This document shows positions 53,683-63,444 of a stretch of 64,000 nucleotides of DNA, one piece after another. The first letter of the stretch is position 1, and every line of letters starts with the position of its first letter. Both the position numbers and the translations under genes were made by a program. Origin of the DNA: Candidatus Nanopelagicales bacterium (GTDB lineage: Bacteria; Actinomycetota; Actinomycetes; S36-B12); NCBI GenBank assembly GCA_028825115.1, contig JAPKAV010000001.1, positions 1 through 64,000 of the forward strand, written 5' to 3'. The notes beneath the pieces were generated by a model. The model did no database searches and was not told where the DNA came from. It was given only the letters and a program-made list of their open reading frames with translations.

Positions 53683-54627
53683 ATGTCAAAACGAGTGTTA
53701 GTAACCGGCGGTGCTGGTTTTATTGGGTCTCATCTGTGCGAACGCTTATTGAACCGGGGTGACCAGGTTCTGTGCGTAGACAACTTCTACTCGTCCACGA
53801 GAGAAAATGTTGCCCACCTTTTACCACACCCAAATTTTGAATTGATGCGTCATGACATTACATTCCCACTTTTTGTTGAAGTGGATCAGATTTACCACTT
53901 GGCCTGTCCTGCCTCCCCCATCCACTACCAACGTGATCCAGTCCAGACCACCAAGACAGCCGTTCATGGGTCGATAAACATGCTTGGTCTCGCCAAGAGA
54001 ACCAAGGCACGGGTTTTGCTGACCTCAACCTCTGAGGTATACGGAGACCCCGCGGTTCACCCTCAAAACGAGGACTACTGGGGAAATGTGAATCCGATTG
54101 GCCCCCGAGCATGTTACGACGAAGGTAAACGAGCGGCAGAGACATTGTTTTTCGACTACTGGCGTCAGCACAAATTAGAAATAAAAGTTGTGCGCCTTTT
54201 CAATACCTACGGGCCGCGCATGCACCCGCAGGATGGTCGAGTTGTATCGAACTTCGTGATGTCAGCACTGACAGGCAGTCCAATCACAATTTACGGGGAC
54301 GGGAGTCAAACCCGGTCATTCTGCTATGTCGAGGACTTGATTGATGGCTTGATAGCCATGATGGAAAGCGATGTCGAGATCACCGGACCAATTAACCTAG
54401 GTAATCCTAGTGAATTTACCGTTAAAGAACTGGCCGAGAAAATTATTGAGAAAATTCCCACAACCTGCACAATGGACTTCCTGCCGCTCCCACAAGATGA
54501 CCCGGTTCGCCGGCAACCCGACATCACCCGAGCTAAAACACAACTTGGCTGGGAACCAACAATCGCCCTAGATCAAGGACTTGACAGAACGATTGACTAC
54601 TTCAGGGGAGTAATCAACCAAGGTTAG
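53683..54627 (+). CDS. UDP-glucuronate decarboxylase (UDP-xylose synthase)
   Basis: Makes UDP-xylose from UDP-glucuronate. The 314-residue extended SDR has [17 protein letters not shown], the UXS-type [37 protein letters not shown] (Tyr/Lys) and [20 protein letters not shown]. Shine-Dalgarno GGGAGAGGA precedes the ATG. This points to xylose or a derived pentose in the glycan. It ends 3 bases into the convergent gene. Confidence 0.93.
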   Translation: MSKRVLVTGGAGFIGSHLCERLLNRGDQVLCVDNFYSSTRENVAHLLPHPNFELMRHDITFPLFVEVDQIYHLACPASPIHYQRDPVQTTKTAVHGSINMLGLAKRTKARVLLTSTSEVYGDPAVHPQNEDYWGNVNPIGPRACYDEGKRAAETLFFDYWRQHKLEIKVVRLFNTYGPRMHPQDGRVVSNFVMSALTGSPITIYGDGSQTRSFCYVEDLIDGLIAMMESDVEITGPINLGNPSEFTVKELAEKIIEKIPTTCTMDFLPLPQDDPVRRQPDITRAKTQLGWEPTIALDQGLDRTIDYFRGVINQG

Positions 54628-55856
54628 TTTTTACTTGGCTCAGTGGGAGGGGTGATCCCGGTCAACTCCCGAAGACCACGCGCCTGCAATGCCAGTTCAA
54701 TTCGCCCCCAGAAGTCGGTGTGCGCAAGTTCAATCGCACGAACTTGAGCGTCCTTCGCGTTGTCTTCCAGTTGCTCAGGGTTATTTAGTGCACGTTCTAC
54801 TACCGATTCAATGTCGGATACTTTTCTGAAATATGAATACTCATCCGGTGCGAAGAAGTGACGAGTTCCATCTAAGTCATCTGTGAGACATCGGCATTGG
54901 GCTAATGCTGCTTCTTGAGGTCTGATCTTGTATTGCTCACCGGGACCACCGGCAGCTGCACTGAAATTAATAGTCATGCGACTTTGTGCTAGGCCAAACA
55001 TGTAGTCCAAGTAAGTCGGCTGGTTTGTGCGACTCTCTAGGTAGTCGGTAGTTTCATCATCCCGGTGCGGATTCACCGCCACGTTGACGCCGTGAGCGCG
55101 GAGTTGTTTGAGCAAGTCGACTCGGTAGTCATACAACGCACCGATAAACGTCAAGTCGTACAACTTTTCGGCGCCACTCACTCGCTCCAAAATCGCATCG
55201 GTGGTTACCCTGGACAGGGGCATGGTCATTGGCCCTGCTTCGATCCGACCTTTAACGGTAAGTCCGGAAATTGGTTGACACAATTCAGCAACCAGTAGTT
55301 TCGAATTGATGCGAGCAAGCCGTTGAGCTCTCACCCTTAGCCACGGGTAAGCCCAGTCCCACATCACACCAATGAACACTCCATCCCAATTCTGGGCCAA
55401 CATGCTCATGGGGATGTCCCATGACCACTGTTCACCCTTATTAGGGTCTGACTCAATCTGGCCAATTACATGGGTGGCCTTGGTCTCAATTATTACTTCG
55501 AGTAGCCCACGGTGGTAAGCCAAATCGGGATCTGATTTGTGGGTTGCGAACAGGGTGACTCGGTTAGGGCCAAGAATTTCCACCAGTGACTGGTATACCT
55601 CAAAAAAATGATTTTGCCCAGCAATGTGCCACGTCGGAGCATCTGGCCCGTAATGGGGAATGACAACTACATGCAACTTTCGCTCCGGATCCACTGAACT
55701 GGTTCTGAGTAACTCGCCTAACTCGGAAAGAGCCGCGAGTTCCGTGGCGACTGTCGCATCGCGTTGCCTATTCCACACGCGAAAGTGCAGATCGGGAAAA
55801 AGTTTGTGCAGCGGTGCCGTAAGTTTGCCAACGAAGGAGATATTCTGCTCAACCAC
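54624..55856 (-). CDS. GT-B-like glycosyltransferase (CgeB-type C-terminus)
   Basis: A 410-residue soluble protein. The N-terminal half has [18 protein letters not shown] and a Rossmann-like pattern. The C-terminal half has [29 protein letters not shown] and [13 protein letters not shown], as in the group 1_2 domain of CgeB-like proteins. Donor unknown. The GTG start overlaps the upstream GT2 gene by 8 nt. Confidence 0.72.
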   Translation of the reverse strand: MVEQNISFVGKLTAPLHKLFPDLHFRVWNRQRDATVATELAALSELGELLRTSSVDPERKLHVVVIPHYGPDAPTWHIAGQNHFFEVYQSLVEILGPNRVTLFATHKSDPDLAYHRGLLEVIIETKATHVIGQIESDPNKGEQWSWDIPMSMLAQNWDGVFIGVMWDWAYPWLRVRAQRLARINSKLLVAELCQPISGLTVKGRIEAGPMTMPLSRVTTDAILERVSGAEKLYDLTFIGALYDYRVDLLKQLRAHGVNVAVNPHRDDETTDYLESRTNQPTYLDYMFGLAQSRMTINFSAAAGGPGEQYKIRPQEAALAQCRCLTDDLDGTRHFFAPDEYSYFRKVSDIESVVERALNNPEQLEDNAKDAQVRAIELAHTDFWGRIELALQARGLRELTGITPPTEPSKN

Positions 55857-56631
55857 GGTGAACCTCGGTCATAGCGCGACCTAATCCAGCTTTTGTGTAA
55901 CCCACTGCGGTATCTGACCACTCCACAAATCTCGCCCAACCACTCGGCCTAAAAACTTCTACCCGGGCACGGTGAAATTCTTTGGCAGCCGTGAACCAGT
56001 TGTGAGTTGAAGCACCGCCCTGTTGAAATTTTGCGATCGGGAATTCAATGACGAGAGGTTGAGCGACCAAACTTGCGCGCAACAGCATTTGATAGTCGCT
56101 TGTAATTTGGTAGCTCAGATCAAAACCGTTCAGAGTGTTGATCAATTCTCGTTTGATCAATGTTCCTTGGTGCGAGGGGAAGAGTCCGCGGGCGAATAGT
56201 CGATTGGCTTCACCGTGATAATCCCAATCGGGTTCGACCAATTCCCGGCCGGACACTGACGTAAAAAGCACTCGACCGAAGGCCCAATCAGGGGAGTTTG
56301 CTGCCAAAAATTGGATCAAGCTATTCAAAGTGGAGTTGGTAGCCAAAGTATCTCCGGCGTTAAGAAAGAGTAAATAATCACCGTGGGCTTCGAAGACCCC
56401 GTAATTCATTGCGCTGTAGATCCCGGCGGGCTGTTGCCAGAAATATCGGGTTAGTTTTGCTGGAGCAGATTCCAATTGGCTCTCTAATGGGGGGGTTGAG
56501 CCGTCAACAATTACTAATTCCCAATTGGCAGGATGCTGAACTAATTCAACTTGTGCTGTAAGCGACTCCAGTGTGCGCCTTAAACCTGTGGCGTCGTCCT
56601 TAACTACAGTAATCACCGACAGAATGGGCAC
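55849..56631 (-). CDS. GT2-family glycosyltransferase (WcaA-like)
   Basis: A 260-residue GT-A enzyme with LSVITVVKDDATGLRRTLES, VDGSTPP, QPAGIYSAMNYGV and FLNAGDTLA, the WcaA/colanic-acid type pattern. It is the first gene of a two-gene minus-strand unit with a leaderless GTG 56631. Confidence 0.87.
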   Translation of the reverse strand: MPILSVITVVKDDATGLRRTLESLTAQVELVQHPANWELVIVDGSTPPLESQLESAPAKLTRYFWQQPAGIYSAMNYGVFEAHGDYLLFLNAGDTLATNSTLNSLIQFLAANSPDWAFGRVLFTSVSGRELVEPDWDYHGEANRLFARGLFPSHQGTLIKRELINTLNGFDLSYQITSDYQMLLRASLVAQPLVIEFPIAKFQQGGASTHNWFTAAKEFHRARVEVFRPSGWARFVEWSDTAVGYTKAGLGRAMTEVHRG

Positions 56632-56636
56632 GTGCC

Positions 56637-56643
56637 TACTTTA
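56637..56643. promoter_or_regulatory. Bidirectional -10 (TACTTTA)
   Basis: On the plus strand TACTTT (56637-56642) ends 6 nt before GTG 56649. On the minus strand TAAAGT (56643-56638) ends 6 nt before GTG 56631. The same seven bases therefore serve as -10 in both directions. Confidence 0.5.
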
Positions 56644-56648
56644 ACAGG

Positions 56649-56714
56649 GTGCAAGAAGGGAGTAAGGGTGCCAAACCCATCGGACGTATTTCTAGGCCTC
56701 GTCACTCACCCTAA
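56649..56714 (+). CDS. 21-codon leaderless ORF overlapping the GT25-like gene
   Basis: GTG 56649 is exactly 6 nt after TACTTT and opens a 21-residue basic peptide ending at TAA 56714, overlapping the start of the next gene in another frame. It may be a regulatory leader or a chance ORF; there is no other support. Confidence 0.25.
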   Translation: MQEGSKGAKPIGRISRPRHSP

Positions 56715-57537
56715 ATCCTCATTCAATAAAGATGGTAGAGCAACTTGCCTGCTTGAACAGGTTGCCCAAGGGTTGAAAAAATTAGGAATTAGCGCGGAGT
56801 ATCTAGTTAGCGACCGAAATGACTATTCAGCACAGGCCTATCCCATTAGTCGCGGCACGCTCCTTGCTGCAGCCCAAGCCCAAGTAAAACTTGAACACGA
56901 GTGGCGAGATTTTATTGCCAAAAGTTCTGGACTTAACCCCAATAGATTGAGTGAGCAATGCCTGTATCAAGTAATGCGACTAAAGCGGTCTGTTGCAGCC
57001 TTCAAAGGTGAGAACTCGACGGCTGCAGAGGCGTATCAACGACTCATCAATATTGATCTCTCTCATCACCGAGTCTTAACGCAAGGAATTAACGCAGGCG
57101 CAAAAGCTGTTGTTATTTTGGAAGATGACGCTTCAATCATCGACCCGCGAAGAATCGATGACCTTGCTCTCGTCACGAAAAAAGCACTTGAAGTGAAAAC
57201 AGATTTCATAAGTCTCTCTGAATCAATCTCCGCACCCGAATTAGGAATCGAGCGGATACTCAAGAGAGGAGGTTCGGTGGATTTCGACTCTGATATTGAC
57301 GTAATTGAATTGGATACTCCGGTGACCAATACTGTCTGCGCAAATTACTACTCGCGTGAGTTCGCTATTAAATTTCAAGCACACATAAGCCCGGAACACT
57401 TAACCCCTGTGAAACCGATCGACTGGCGACTCAACGAAGTGATGCTGGCCAACCCAAATACAACCTGTTGGTGGGTGCAGCCAGGGATTTTTGTGCAGGG
57501 ATCTATGCACGAAATCCCCCCGAATACACAAAGTTGA
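56668..57537 (+). CDS. Putative glycosyltransferase (GT25-like)
   Basis: A 289-residue protein with FLGLVTHPKSSF at the N-terminus, a central VVILEDDASIIDP (EDD metal motif) and a C-terminal KPIDWRLNEVMLA. The pattern is closest to GT25/LPS-type enzymes, but the assignment is tentative. GTG 56668 has AAGGGAG five bases upstream and is preferred over the in-frame start at 56632, which would precede the transcription start. Confidence 0.65.
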   Translation: MPNPSDVFLGLVTHPKSSFNKDGRATCLLEQVAQGLKKLGISAEYLVSDRNDYSAQAYPISRGTLLAAAQAQVKLEHEWRDFIAKSSGLNPNRLSEQCLYQVMRLKRSVAAFKGENSTAAEAYQRLINIDLSHHRVLTQGINAGAKAVVILEDDASIIDPRRIDDLALVTKKALEVKTDFISLSESISAPELGIERILKRGGSVDFDSDIDVIELDTPVTNTVCANYYSREFAIKFQAHISPEHLTPVKPIDWRLNEVMLANPNTTCWWVQPGIFVQGSMHEIPPNTQS

Positions 57538-57542
57538 AGCAA

Positions 57543-58481
57543 CTAGTAGGTCAGTGAATACGGCGCAAACGGGCTGCGCCAACTGTGACGCTTGAAATCT
57601 AAATAATCTTTAATGAGTGGCCAGCCGGCAGGTGATTGGATCTGCGGCTTGAAGTCCAATCCCAGTTCAGCTAGGTCCCCAGTGGCGGATTTAATGTCAG
57701 CCAAATAGGGTCGGTACAGCATGGCAATTGTTTTATTAGGGATTCGGTAGGTACCCATAAATGCCCTTGACTCACTTACTAACCGCAATCGGTGAAAGTG
57801 ATACATCACAGCGTCAGCTGCATCAAAATCAACTGCATTCCATGGGGCTTGTGTTTTTTCAACGCCTTTTAAAACGTGAACAATCTCGGGGAAGTCATGA
57901 GTCCACGTGTCTAAGTATTTTTGGTCACCGAATCTATCGGGTTCTGCGACCGCGTAACACCAGTCCAAACACTTCGCCTGCCAGTTGGCGCGCAGGTCAC
58001 GTGACCCATCTCGACTGAAAGGCATGAATTGAACACAGTAAATACCAAAACGAATATTGGCTGCATGCTCAGTTGAATAAGCATGTGGAGTGATCAGTGA
58101 TTGTGCGCCTGCCGAATCCATTTCCGCAAGTAGCTCAGAAGGTGAACGAGTGAACCAAATATCTGAATCAAGGTAGGTAACGCGTTGAATATTTGGGTCC
58201 TGGTCAAAAACGAAATCGATGCTAAACGGTGTCAGGGTCCAGCAATATTCGGCAATTGATCGAGTCTTCTTTACGTCAAGAAGTTCAGGATTTTCAACAC
58301 TTTCTAGGGGTAAAAGAGAAACATGTTCTAACCCTAGATCGGTAATTGCTCGCTCTGTTGCTTTGTCCATGCAGATCACCCACAGGTGAAAATCTCCGCC
58401 GTGACGAGCTAGCGACTTGTGTAAAGCAATTCCATTGGGTAGAAAAGTGGAGTCAAACAGAGTCACGAAATGTTCGGTCAT
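57543..58481 (-). CDS. GT8-like nucleotide-sugar glycosyltransferase
   Basis: A 312-residue GT-A protein with HFVTLFDSTFLPNGIALHKS, VTYLDSDIWFTRSP (DxD metal motif) and a C-terminal His/Asp-containing VMYHFHRLRLVS. The fold resembles GT8, though it is not typical of the family. ATG 58481 is 4 nt after the aminotransferase stop; the longer frame from 58535 would overlap that gene. Confidence 0.75.
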   Translation of the reverse strand: MTEHFVTLFDSTFLPNGIALHKSLARHGGDFHLWVICMDKATERAITDLGLEHVSLLPLESVENPELLDVKKTRSIAEYCWTLTPFSIDFVFDQDPNIQRVTYLDSDIWFTRSPSELLAEMDSAGAQSLITPHAYSTEHAANIRFGIYCVQFMPFSRDGSRDLRANWQAKCLDWCYAVAEPDRFGDQKYLDTWTHDFPEIVHVLKGVEKTQAPWNAVDFDAADAVMYHFHRLRLVSESRAFMGTYRIPNKTIAMLYRPYLADIKSATGDLAELGLDFKPQIQSPAGWPLIKDYLDFKRHSWRSPFAPYSLTY

Positions 58482-58485
58482 GAAT

Positions 58486-59595
58486 TCAGGCACCCTGTGG
58501 AACAAATGAATTGACTGCAACAATGACGGTGGCAACTTCAGAGTCGTTTAACTGTGGCTGACACGGCAAAGACAGGCAGGTCTGCGCATGACGGTGGGCA
58601 TGTGGGAGGCCCTTAGGGTCGATAGCAATTCCCGCCAAAGCCTCTTGGTTATCCGCAGAGATTGGGTAGTGGATCAAAGTCTCGACCCCTTGGTCTTGCA
58701 AATGGTCCTGGAGTTGATCGCGGTGGTCGGTTGTTACGGCAAAGAGGTGATACACGTGTTCACTTGGATGTAAGGGAGATGCTAGCAGTGTGACAGCTGG
58801 ATTATTTAGCTCGAGCAAATAACGAGCGGCAATTTCTTGCCGGCGTTGAGTAAAAGTGTCCAGGTAACCAAGTCGAACCTGAAGCAGTGCAGCCTGTAAT
58901 TCGTCGAGCCGACTATTCATGCCCACCACAGCGTGCTCGTACCTGTTGGTTTGACCGTAATTTCGCAGCATTCGAGCCTGTTCGGCAATTTTCGCACTCT
59001 TAGTTACAAGTGCCCCAGCATCCCCGATTGCCCCGAGGTTTTTGGTGGGGTAAAAACTAAACGCACCGGCAACACCAAATGAGCCACAGGAATTCCCCGC
59101 CTCTTTAGCTCCATGGCTTTGCGCGCAGTCTTCAATGAGGGCAATCCCCAAGGAATCACAGAGCGACACCCAGGCCGCCATATTTCGAACTTGACCGTAA
59201 ATATGAACTAGAATCATGGCACGTGTTTGTTCGGTGACGCAACGCTGAACACTTTCTGGGTCCAGCAACCCGGTTGTGGGGTCAATGTCGGCAAGAACAG
59301 GCGTTGCACCGGAGCGCAGAATCGCCAGAACGGTGGCAACAGCCGTCATGGGTGTTGTGACTACTTGGTCACCGGGACCAATACCCAGAGACCGCAAAAT
59401 AATTTCAAGAGCATCGAGGCCATTTGCGACACCAACAGCGTGCTCAATCCCGCAGTAGTCCGCCCACTGGGTCTCAAACTCGGTGACCTGTCCACCGAGC
59501 ACGTAGTAGTGAGACTCGAGAACTTTTCGAGCCGCCTCAAGTTCAGCTTCGATTATTTCGGGGGGTTCTTGGCTAAACCCGTTCATGGAAATCAC
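58486..59595 (-). CDS. DegT/DnrJ/EryC1/StrS sugar aminotransferase
   Basis: PLP-dependent enzyme that puts an amino group on a keto-sugar nucleotide. The 369-residue protein has GVANGLDALEIIL, LIEDCAQSHGA, FSFYPTKNLGAIGDAGA with the PLP lysine, and GMNSRLDELQAALL. The substrate is probably the product of the upstream epimerase/dehydratase. GTG 59595 has GAGGA upstream. The unit 60609-57543 would make an amino sugar and transfer it. Confidence 0.92.
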   Translation of the reverse strand: MISMNGFSQEPPEIIEAELEAARKVLESHYYVLGGQVTEFETQWADYCGIEHAVGVANGLDALEIILRSLGIGPGDQVVTTPMTAVATVLAILRSGATPVLADIDPTTGLLDPESVQRCVTEQTRAMILVHIYGQVRNMAAWVSLCDSLGIALIEDCAQSHGAKEAGNSCGSFGVAGAFSFYPTKNLGAIGDAGALVTKSAKIAEQARMLRNYGQTNRYEHAVVGMNSRLDELQAALLQVRLGYLDTFTQRRQEIAARYLLELNNPAVTLLASPLHPSEHVYHLFAVTTDHRDQLQDHLQDQGVETLIHYPISADNQEALAGIAIDPKGLPHAHRHAQTCLSLPCQPQLNDSEVATVIVAVNSFVPQGA

Positions 59596-59604
59596 AATTA
59601 TTCC

Positions 59605-60609
59605 TCAATCATTCCAGTACTCTCCGGAATTTTCCCGGTAAAAATCAAGTGTTCTTTCAAGACCTGCACTCAGTGAAACCTTATACTTCCAGCCCAACTC
59701 CCGCTCAATCATTGCGGTGTCTGCGTAGTAGTCCCGAATATCGATTTTCTTTCGTTCAACGGGAAATGGGACTAGTTCATAAACTGCCCCAGGCACTGCG
59801 GCGCACACCATTTTCGCTAGATCCTCGAGAGAAATAACCTCGCTACTTCCAAGGTTGAACACTTTTCCTTCAGCCTCGGGTGAGGTCGCCGCCAAAATCA
59901 ACGCGTTAACGCAATCATCAATGTAGTTGAAGTCACGCAGTTGTCGCCCGTCCCCAAAAACTTGGATTACTTCGCCGGTGAGAGCTTGTTTAATCCAAAT
60001 CCCCAAAAATGTCTGCCGGGCATCTTTAACTCGCATTCCCGGCCCGTACGTGTTCGTCAGTCGCAACGCCGAGGCTGGAATCCCGTACACATCTTGATAT
60101 AGCAAGTGGTACCACTCACCGGCAAGTTTGTTAATCCCGTTCACATCTACTGGGCGGATTGGATGGGACTCGGTCACCGGCAGAAAGTCTGGCTTGCCAT
60201 ACAACTGGCGAGTGCTAGCGAAGACCACTCGTGCAGTTAAGTTTTGCGCGCGGCAGGCTTCAAGGATGGAGAGTTGGGCGTCAGCATTAATTGCTAGGTC
60301 GGTGTGCGGGTCAGTCATGGAGTCCATATGGCTGGTTTGCCCGGCCAGATTGAAAATAAAGTCGGAGCCAGGTACCAGATTGTCAATTAAGTTCTGGTCA
60401 CGAATGTCACCGACGTGAATGGTGACCTTATCCTTGAAATCGGCGACATTAAACCAATTACCCCCATATTCGGGAACCAGATTGTCCACTAAAGTTACTT
60501 CGGCGTCGGCCCCGACGAGTACACGGGCTACGTGTGATCCAATAAAACCTAACCCGCCAGTGATCAAGACTCGGGATCCCGAGAAATTTATGAAGGGGCT
60601 TGGGGCCAT
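59605..60609 (-). CDS. NAD-dependent sugar epimerase/dehydratase (extended SDR)
   Basis: A 334-residue protein with ITGGLGFIGSHVARVL, FASTRQLYGKPDF, NGINKLAGEWYHLLY and RLTNTYGPGMRV. The usual Tyr of YxxxK appears as Asn (NGINK), a feature of a clade of these enzymes, so the exact reaction is uncertain. It is first in the minus-strand unit with the aminotransferase and glycosyltransferase. The ATG follows TACGCT with 7 nt between. Confidence 0.85.
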   Translation of the reverse strand: MAPSPFINFSGSRVLITGGLGFIGSHVARVLVGADAEVTLVDNLVPEYGGNWFNVADFKDKVTIHVGDIRDQNLIDNLVPGSDFIFNLAGQTSHMDSMTDPHTDLAINADAQLSILEACRAQNLTARVVFASTRQLYGKPDFLPVTESHPIRPVDVNGINKLAGEWYHLLYQDVYGIPASALRLTNTYGPGMRVKDARQTFLGIWIKQALTGEVIQVFGDGRQLRDFNYIDDCVNALILAATSPEAEGKVFNLGSSEVISLEDLAKMVCAAVPGAVYELVPFPVERKKIDIRDYYADTAMIERELGWKYKVSLSAGLERTLDFYRENSGEYWND

Positions 60610-60616
60610 GGTGAAC

Positions 60617-60622
60617 AGCGTA
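60617..60622 (-). promoter_or_regulatory. -10 element of minus-strand amino-sugar unit
   Basis: TACGCT lies 7 nt before ATG 60609. It is 8 bases from the divergent -10 on the other strand. Confidence 0.5.
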
Positions 60623-60630
60623 ACGTGATC

Positions 60631-60636
60631 TATGCT
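60631..60636 (+). promoter_or_regulatory. -10 element, leaderless HlpA-like gene
   Basis: TATGCT, 6-nt spacer, GTG 60643. The divergent start codons at 60609 and 60643 are only 33 bp apart. Confidence 0.6.
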
Positions 60637-60642
60637 CAGAGG

Positions 60643-61575
60643 GTGTCACGCGATCATGCTCCGGTAGTTCTCTTTGCTTACCGGCGCCCGGATCACCTAA
60701 AACGCGCATTGGCCTCACTCAGCGCAAATCCAGCCGCTAAAGCAACCAGCCTGACGATCTACTGCGACGGGCCCCAAAGCTCATCTGATGCCCAATTTGT
60801 GGAGCAGACCCGGGCCGTTGCCCACAGTGCTCACGTAGCCCAAGGATTCAAGGAACTCAATGTTGTTGAACGAACGGGAAACCTGGGCTTAGCCAAATCC
60901 GTCATTTCCGGCGTCACAGCAGCCCTAGAGACCTGCGAGAGCGTAATCGTGATGGAAGACGACCTCGTGGTCTCAACCAACTTCTTGGACTATATGAATG
61001 AGGCTCTTGAGCTCTATGAAGGCTGTGAAGAAGTAATCAGTATTCATGGATACATGTATGCCGTACCCGCAACTTTGCCCCAAACTGTGTTCATCAAAGG
61101 CGCCGACTGCTGGGGTTGGGCCACCTGGCGCCGCGGTTGGGAACTCTTTGAACCCGACTCCAAGAAACTCCTCAAGGAACTTGACCAAGCGCCCGACCGA
61201 GCTCATTTTGATTTCGACGGTGCATTTCCTTACCGAAAAATGCTTCGAGACCAAGCCAAGGGGACAATTGATTCGTGGGCAATTCGCTGGTACGCCTCCG
61301 CATTCCTTTCGAACAAACTTACTCTTTACCCCGGCCGGTCATTGGTTGAGAATATTGGTCAAGAGGGGAGCGGAACCCACTCTGAGTCAGCAACATCACA
61401 CGAGGTGACAACGAGCCGAATTAATCTCCCACTACTACCTATTGATGTGAGAGAGTCAAAGGAAGCAAGGGCGCGGGTCTCGCAGGCTCTGAGCGGCGCT
61501 CGCCCATTGTCTACTAATCCGATCAAGCAATTCCAATTGCGATTGCGTGAACTGCTCAAGAGAACTAATTCATGA
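60643..61575 (+). CDS. GT-A glycosyltransferase, HlpA-like (paralogue)
   Basis: A 310-residue protein with VVLFAYRRPDHLKRAL, IYCDGPQSSSDAQF, VIVMEDDLVVSTNFL and WGWATWRRGW. It is a paralogue of the protein at 52747. Leaderless GTG 60643 is chosen over in-frame GTG 60625, which lies before the -10. It overlaps the next gene as ATGA. Confidence 0.85.
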   Translation: MSRDHAPVVLFAYRRPDHLKRALASLSANPAAKATSLTIYCDGPQSSSDAQFVEQTRAVAHSAHVAQGFKELNVVERTGNLGLAKSVISGVTAALETCESVIVMEDDLVVSTNFLDYMNEALELYEGCEEVISIHGYMYAVPATLPQTVFIKGADCWGWATWRRGWELFEPDSKKLLKELDQAPDRAHFDFDGAFPYRKMLRDQAKGTIDSWAIRWYASAFLSNKLTLYPGRSLVENIGQEGSGTHSESATSHEVTTSRINLPLLPIDVRESKEARARVSQALSGARPLSTNPIKQFQLRLRELLKRTNS

Positions 61576-63365
61576 CCGTTAACCTTCCCGTTTCCCAGTG
61601 GCGAGTCTTGTGGTTTTCACCGAATGCAGGCCTTTGGCAGACAAGCCAATTAGAACATGAACTTGCTAACGGACTGGTTCAACGCGGTGCTCAAGTGACG
61701 GTGATTCGTTGTCGGGGAATGTTTAATTCTTATTGCCCAACAATGCAATCCAATGGAATAACAGTTGACTCGGGTGAATCGGCGAAGAAGTCAGTGTGTA
61801 AGTCGTGTCGCCGTGAAGCTAAAGTTTTTGAAGGTGCAGCGAGCTATTCAACGATTTGGCTTGATGACTATTTAAATCCAGAAATGCGTTCTCGAGTAAA
61901 TTCGCGAATCGAGCGAGTGACTACAACGAATTGGCGAGAAAATACCACCGAAGAAATAGCGGTAGGTATCTATTCCACCTATTTGTCAATGCTGCACCAT
62001 AAAGTCCCAGATGTCACTGCAACCACGGAGTCATGGAACGAGTACCTCAGTGATTTGAGGAGTGCGCTTTACGCGTCAGAGTCAATGCCACAGATATTTA
62101 CTGAGATCCAACCGACGCACTGCCTTGTTTACAACCCGCTTTACCCGACCAATCGTGTTTTCACTGAATTGGCATTGAAAGACCCGCAAATCCAGTACGT
62201 CGGTGTTAGTGCGCCCGGTTATGTGCCCGACCGGTATTCAACGATCGCCCTGTATCGCAGCATCAAATCAAGCCAAACTGTCGTGGACTCAAAAACACTT
62301 ATCGAGTCAAGCTTGGATCCTTTGTCCAGGTTAGAAATCAAGTTGGTGGCTCGCCAAATGGGTCAACTTGTGCGAGGGAGTGATCCTTGGGTCTATTCAA
62401 CCCCTTCTACGGGAAAGCCAACAGAGGAGATCAGGCAAATACTGGGAATAGAAAATGAACTACCAGTCTGCGTGGTGTTGATTGGTAGTCCTGATGAAAC
62501 TCGTTCTTCAGCGCTGGTGGGAGCCGAGTACGAACGAATACCAATCGAAGAAATATCTAGCGTCCAAGAATTTATTGAACAAAGCCTTGAAGTGGCTGGG
62601 AACTGTCCGGATATCAATTTTATTTTCCGCCTTCACCCCAGGCTGGCCCCAAATAAAAGAGAGTCGTTTCGCTCGCCTGATCTAGATGTAATTGAGGAGT
62701 TGCTAGCGGGTCGTCCGAGTAATGTGATTGTTAACTTTCCGAATGATGGAATTGGGCTCTATGACGTGGCGCGGATCGCAAACTTTGGCATCAATCATGC
62801 TTCAAGTGCGGGGCTGGAATTTCTTGCATTAGGAATTCCAGTAATCCATTACGATCCACCGAGACTGAATGCCTACCCGCCCAGTCTTGGGTTTGAAGTA
62901 CCCAGACTCGATCAAAATAGTTTCCACAAGGCAATAACACAGGCGCGATTAAAGCCAATATCTGCAGAGAACGCAGTCTTGGCGTGGCGCTGGTATGCGG
63001 TCACGCTCCTTAGAGCCGTGACCCACAAGTCTTGGACAAATCAACCACCTAATGTGCAACACCAAAAAATTCCAAGACTGCAGTGGCTAAGGCAGTTGTT
63101 ACCGGACGGATTTAGGGAGCGAGTATCCCGAATTCGCTCAGAAAATAGACGCGCCAAAGAATTAGACACCAAGTCAACTTCCACTATCTCGCTCCCGTGG
63201 ATTGACGAATGTATCATGCGAATAGTTGATTTTGACGACTCGATAATCTGGAACCCAAAGGCAATAATGCGTGGAGATTCACTCAATATTGCAGAGGAAG
63301 TCGAGCAGGTTTCATACGAAGTTCAACGAATATGCGAAATAATTGGGTCCGGAAGAGCGACGTGA
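61572..63365 (+). CDS. GT-B-like capsule/surface glycan protein with N-terminal Cys motif
   Basis: A 597-residue protein. The N-terminal domain has VLWFSPNAGLWQTSQLEHEL and a cysteine set (VIRCRG, SYCPTM, VCKSCRRE) of the type seen in some surface-polysaccharide GT-B proteins. The C-terminal domain has NFIFRLHPRLAPN and INHASSAGLEFLALGIPVIHY, the capsule-synthesis-like donor site. The last 100 residues are charged and helical. Specific activity unknown. Coupled to the HlpA-like gene by ATGA. Confidence 0.7.
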   Translation: MTVNLPVSQWRVLWFSPNAGLWQTSQLEHELANGLVQRGAQVTVIRCRGMFNSYCPTMQSNGITVDSGESAKKSVCKSCRREAKVFEGAASYSTIWLDDYLNPEMRSRVNSRIERVTTTNWRENTTEEIAVGIYSTYLSMLHHKVPDVTATTESWNEYLSDLRSALYASESMPQIFTEIQPTHCLVYNPLYPTNRVFTELALKDPQIQYVGVSAPGYVPDRYSTIALYRSIKSSQTVVDSKTLIESSLDPLSRLEIKLVARQMGQLVRGSDPWVYSTPSTGKPTEEIRQILGIENELPVCVVLIGSPDETRSSALVGAEYERIPIEEISSVQEFIEQSLEVAGNCPDINFIFRLHPRLAPNKRESFRSPDLDVIEELLAGRPSNVIVNFPNDGIGLYDVARIANFGINHASSAGLEFLALGIPVIHYDPPRLNAYPPSLGFEVPRLDQNSFHKAITQARLKPISAENAVLAWRWYAVTLLRAVTHKSWTNQPPNVQHQKIPRLQWLRQLLPDGFRERVSRIRSENRRAKELDTKSTSTISLPWIDECIMRIVDFDDSIIWNPKAIMRGDSLNIAEEVEQVSYEVQRICEIIGSGRAT

Positions 63366-63444
63366 CGTTTCTCCATCTGAGAGAGGCGACACGGCGTGAA
63401 GAAATGTCGTGGCAAAATTGGAGGATCGTCGAATTGTTGGACCG

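Noticed and set aside
56632-56667. Longer start for the GT25-like gene
   Set aside because: It lies upstream of or within the -10 element, so it would not be in the transcript.
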